Positions 47,044 through 48,884 of a DNA stretch of 48,884 nucleotides are shown here, piece by piece; position 1 is the stretch's first letter, and each line of letters begins with the position of its first letter. Both the position numbers and the translations under genes were made by a program. The notes below the pieces were generated by a model. It made no database searches. It was not told the DNA's origin and worked only from the letters and a program-made list of their open reading frames with translations. The stretch is from JBDTNQ01 sp039933635 (GTDB lineage Bacteria; Acidobacteriota; Vicinamibacteria; Vicinamibacterales; SCN-69-37), in NCBI GenBank assembly GCA_039933635.1, contig JBDTNQ010000018.1:1-48884 (forward strand). The letters are read 5' to 3'.

Positions 47044-47652
47044 CTACGCGTACTTTCTCATCATGCCGACGACCACGCCCTGGACCTGGACCTGCGAGGG
47101 ATCGAACCACATCGGCTGCATGGTCGGGTTGGCAGGCTGGAGGCGGATGCGACCACTTTCGCGATAGAACTTCTTCAACGTGACGTCTGAGCCGCCGATG
47201 AGCGCGATCACCATCTCGCCATTGTCCGCGGTCTTGCGATCTTCAACGACGACGAAGTCGCCATCGCGGATCTGCTCGTCGATCATCGAGTCGCCCTTGA
47301 CGCGGAGCACGTAGGATTCGCGCTTGCCGGCGAGATCCTCGGGCACCGCAATGGTCTCGTTGCCGGTGACGGCTTCAATCGGGGCGCCGGCGGCGACGTA
47401 GCCGAGGAGCGGTAGTTCGAGCGCGCGATGTGCGGTAGGCGCCGAGAGGAGTTCGACGGAGCGGCTGCGATTCCAGGAGCGACGAATGAAGCCTTTGTCC
47501 TGCAGGTTGGTGAGGTGCTTGTGCACGGTGGCGAGCGATGACAGGTTGAAGCGCCGGCCGATTTCCTCGAGGCTGGGCGCGTAGCCGTGTTGCTGGATGA
47601 ACTCCTGCAAGTGATCGAGGATCTCGCGCTGACGTTTTGTGAGTGGCTGCAC
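47044..47652 (-). CDS. lexA: LexA repressor
   Basis: SOS-response repressor (202 aa). The winged-helix DNA-binding domain covers residues 1-70 (LTKRQREILDHLQEFI, YAPSLEEIGRRFNLSSLATVHKHL). The self-cleavage site is Ala88-Gly89 in VAAGAP. The catalytic dyad is Ser122 in GDSM and Lys160 in DVTLKK. The start is GTG 47652 (MQPLTKRQRE); a longer frame to 47745 would cross the promoter. Helix 3 (LATVHKHL) differs from the Escherichia coli recognition helix, so its operator should differ from CTGT-N8-ACAG. Confidence 0.96.
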   Translation of the reverse strand: MQPLTKRQREILDHLQEFIQQHGYAPSLEEIGRRFNLSSLATVHKHLTNLQDKGFIRRSWNRSRSVELLSAPTAHRALELPLLGYVAAGAPIEAVTGNETIAVPEDLAGKRESYVLRVKGDSMIDEQIRDGDFVVVEDRKTADNGEMVIALIGGSDVTLKKFYRESGRIRLQPANPTMQPMWFDPSQVQVQGVVVGMMRKYA

Positions 47653-47674
47653 CGGTTCGCTCCAGGGAGGATGT

Positions 47675-47716
47675 GAACGCGGCCGAACTATACGCGAAGA
47701 AAAGGCGAAAAAGCAA
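47675..47716 (-). promoter_or_regulatory. lexA promoter with overlapping direct-repeat operator candidate
   Basis: On the minus strand TTGCTT (47716-47711), an 18-base spacer and TATAGT (47692-47687) make a reasonable sigma-70 promoter. Overlapping the -10 box is GTTC-GGCCGC-GTTC (47688-47675), a direct repeat like the GTTC-N7-GTTC LexA box of Alphaproteobacteria but with one base less. Its position just after the -10 fits autorepression. The assignment as a LexA site is inference. Confidence 0.5.
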
Positions 47717-47858
47717 ATGCGGGGGGAATTAGGCCTTTGCCACACCCACGGCTACCAGACGATCCATAAGGCCGCCGCGGCAAGGACCGCTGAAGCGACA
47801 TAGATACCCGTGCCGCCGCGCGTGACAACTGACCAAGACGTGATCCAAAATACCGCGC

Positions 47859-48053
47859 ATGCCGATTCGTCTCCCGCACCAGCGCGTCACGGTCGAGACG
47901 CTCCGTACCCTTCAAGCGGCCGTCGCGCAGTGCTTCACTGAGGCCATCAAGCTCGCTGAGGCGATTGAACCGGAGACCATGACGGTGCCACGGGCGAAGC
48001 TGATCGCCGCGAAGCGGGCCAGCACGAAGCGACCGAAGGCCCGCAAGCGGTAG
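47859..48053 (+). CDS. small basic hypothetical protein
   Basis: A 64-aa ORF starting ATG 47859: an amphipathic N-terminal helix region (TVETLRTLQAAVAQCF), an acidic middle (LAEAIEPET) and a strongly basic Lys/Arg tail ending RPKARKR. There is no recognised domain and no clear Shine-Dalgarno. The tail resembles that of the small ORF at 48432-48581, suggesting a shared class of small basic proteins, possibly nucleic-acid binding. Confidence 0.4.
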   Translation: MPIRLPHQRVTVETLRTLQAAVAQCFTEAIKLAEAIEPETMTVPRAKLIAAKRASTKRPKARKR

Positions 48054-48082
48054 CGGCACGGTCCCTGCTAGGCCGTGATGGG

Positions 48083-48193
48083 ATGGCGTGGATCTGGCCC
48101 GACTTCGACCCGCTACTTCTTCCGAAAACACCTCCGGCCTACCCGTGGCCGGGACCACCGCCGAAACCGATGACGCCGCATGGGAATGGCTAG
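48083..48193 (+). CDS. very short proline-rich ORF, doubtful
   Basis: A 36-codon frame rich in Trp and Pro (IWPDFDPLL, PPAYPWPGPPPKP). The frame stays open upstream through the end of the previous ORF in another register. Composition differs from the Arg-rich shadows common here, but there is no ribosome site and no family, so it may be a gene remnant. Confidence 0.2.
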   Translation: MAWIWPDFDPLLLPKTPPAYPWPGPPPKPMTPHGNG

Positions 48194-48211
48194 TCCACAC
48201 CCGGGCACCCT

Positions 48212-48427
48212 CTAATCGTCCTCGTCCGTCGGGTGTTTGAACTGGTCGATGATCCGGCAGAGACCGCCGACTCCACCGACCACAGACATCCAGAGCATGG
48301 CGCCCACGATCAGTGCATGGCGGAGCGAGGCATGGCCCCATTGAACAGCGGCGGTCATCAACGCCGCGATGATGCACGCACAGGCGCCAGTAAACAGGTA
48401 GAACAGCCGAAGTCCGTTCTTGCTCAT
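48212..48427 (-). CDS. small two-helix membrane protein
   Basis: A 71-aa ORF on the minus strand with two hydrophobic segments (about residues 8-27 and 36-56), Gly-rich in the second (VVGGVGGL), and an acidic C terminus HPTDEDD. GAGGGG sits a few bases before ATG 48427, a good ribosome site. No family is recognised. The holin-like shape (two helices, charged tail) is only suggestive. Confidence 0.5.
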   Translation of the reverse strand: MSKNGLRLFYLFTGACACIIAALMTAAVQWGHASLRHALIVGAMLWMSVVGGVGGLCRIIDQFKHPTDEDD

Positions 48428-48431
48428 CCCC

Positions 48432-48581
48432 TCATGCCTTCCGCCTTGCCGCTTTGCGCTTCACCGGGCGCTTGGTCGTCCGCCGGGCAGGCTTCGCTTT
48501 CAGAATGCGCTCCAGCGCATCCTCAAAGCTCAGATCGAGTTTGAGCGGCGGGCCAGCTTTCGCCTTCGGGGCCTTCGCCAC
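48432..48581 (-). CDS. small Lys/Ala-rich hypothetical protein
   Basis: A 49-aa ORF beginning GTG 48581 (MAKAPKAKAGPPLK), with a short conserved-looking core LDLSFEDALERIL and a highly basic tail. Its stop is 5 bases before the ATG of the membrane ORF at 48427, so the two may be cotranscribed. Small proteins with an SFEDAL-like core and Lys-rich tail recur in bacterial genomes without known function. A longer in-frame start at 48851 gives only Arg/Ser-rich sequence. Confidence 0.45.
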   Translation of the reverse strand: MAKAPKAKAGPPLKLDLSFEDALERILKAKPARRTTKRPVKRKAARRKA

Positions 48582-48884
48582 GGGGGAAAGTGTACCGCGA
48601 CAGCGGCGGCTTGAGCTGGCCGTTTTCAGGCCGTGGGCAGCGTTCTGGCGTCTTCGCGGGTGTGGCCTTCCGCGGGCCGCGATGCCATCGGCGGCCCTCC
48701 AGGCGCTGCGTTCAATCCGCGTTAGCTCCACGGCCGTCTTGCTGATGGGCTTGAGGCCGGGGACATGCGCCGCCTTGGACTTGCGCGAGGCTCTGACGAC
48801 GAGAGTGGCGTGGATGACCCGCGCAGATGCTTTGGCGCGCCATAAACCCAAGGAGGCCTGTCGGCCAACTCCAGTTGTGACTGC
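48582..48884. other. no confident gene to the window edge
   Basis: Frames on both strands are open in parts but have shadow-like Arg/Ser/Pro composition. A plus-strand frame from ATG 48814 runs off the window and may be the start of a gene, but only 23 codons are visible. No RNA gene or repeat was seen. Confidence 0.4.

Noticed and set aside
48432..48851. 139-codon version of the small basic ORF
   Set aside because: The added N-terminal 90 residues are Arg/Ser/Ala-rich with no motif; the compact GTG 48581 start covers the only protein-like part.

Overview
The window is high-GC bacterial chromosome, densely packed with housekeeping genes. The gene families and gene order suggest an uncultured-type Acidobacteriota, perhaps near the Vicinamibacteria: an aroDE fusion leading a trp operon, a SpoIVB-type S55 protein beside a beta-propeller lipid/secreted-type protein, acetoacetyl-CoA synthetase, a JAMM protease, DUF3467 and BamD. 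This assignment is inference from gene content; no 16S rRNA gene is present. No insertion sequence, integrase, prophage module or CRISPR array is visible. GTG and TTG starts are common, and most co-directional neighbours overlap by the four bases NTGA.

Layout. (1) 1-2564: the 5' part of a minus-strand tRNA-Gly(CCC), then a GDP-mannose-type pair (phosphomannomutase and sugar-phosphate nucleotidyltransferase). (2) 2676-3302: pgsA, convergent with a nine-gene minus-strand operon (11210 down to 3393): aroC, def, fmt, rsmB, a PASTA-only membrane protein, rpe, a YbgC-type thioesterase, a sugar epimerase and bamD. (3) 11308-15340: a sigma-54 activator followed by two dipeptide/oligopeptide-type ABC permeases without ATPase or binding protein. 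(4) 15333-18275: a TPR protein on the minus strand, then an ECF sigma factor with its zinc-finger anti-sigma factor. (5) 18398-22384: a beta-propeller secreted protein and an S55 serine peptidase, probably one minus-strand operon. (6) 22477-35535: an aromatic amino acid operon, aroDE-trpE-G-D-C-F-B-A-tyrA, followed without large gaps by acetoacetyl-CoA synthetase, a JAMM protease and leucyl aminopeptidase. (7) 35536-36457: a 0.9-kb gene-free stretch built largely of degenerate 21-22-bp tandem repeats. (8) 36458-46593 on the minus strand: nth, a zincin-type metallopeptidase, a GT-C-like membrane protein, rsmA, RNase J, FtsK, an N-acetylmuramoyl-L-alanine amidase and a small membrane protein. 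(9) 46700-47652: lexA and a DUF3467 gene. (10) 47700-48884: sparse small hypothetical ORFs.

The most interesting discovery is upstream of aroDE. A 31-codon leader ORF (22477-22572) contains Trp-Ser-Tyr-Trp-Arg-Trp. It is followed by a perfect 11-bp terminator hairpin with seven T residues, and by a competing antiterminator whose 5' arm lies between the Trp codons and the leader stop codon. This is the full architecture of a ribosome-mediated trp attenuator placed ahead of a common-pathway gene (aroDE), so that it would govern the shikimate step, the whole tryptophan branch and tyrA together.

Other non-coding signals: a dispersed intergenic palindrome (GGAGCCCCGGACC-TTCA-GGTCCGGGGC type), present in five full and two half copies whose stems differ by compensatory changes; a nine-unit, strictly 22-bp-spaced array with core GGTCCGCA downstream of pepA; and an 8-bp tandem repeat that splits trpE from trpG. 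The PASTA-only protein sits exactly where Firmicutes keep their PASTA Ser/Thr kinase (def-fmt-rsmB-prpC-pknB-rsgA-rpe).
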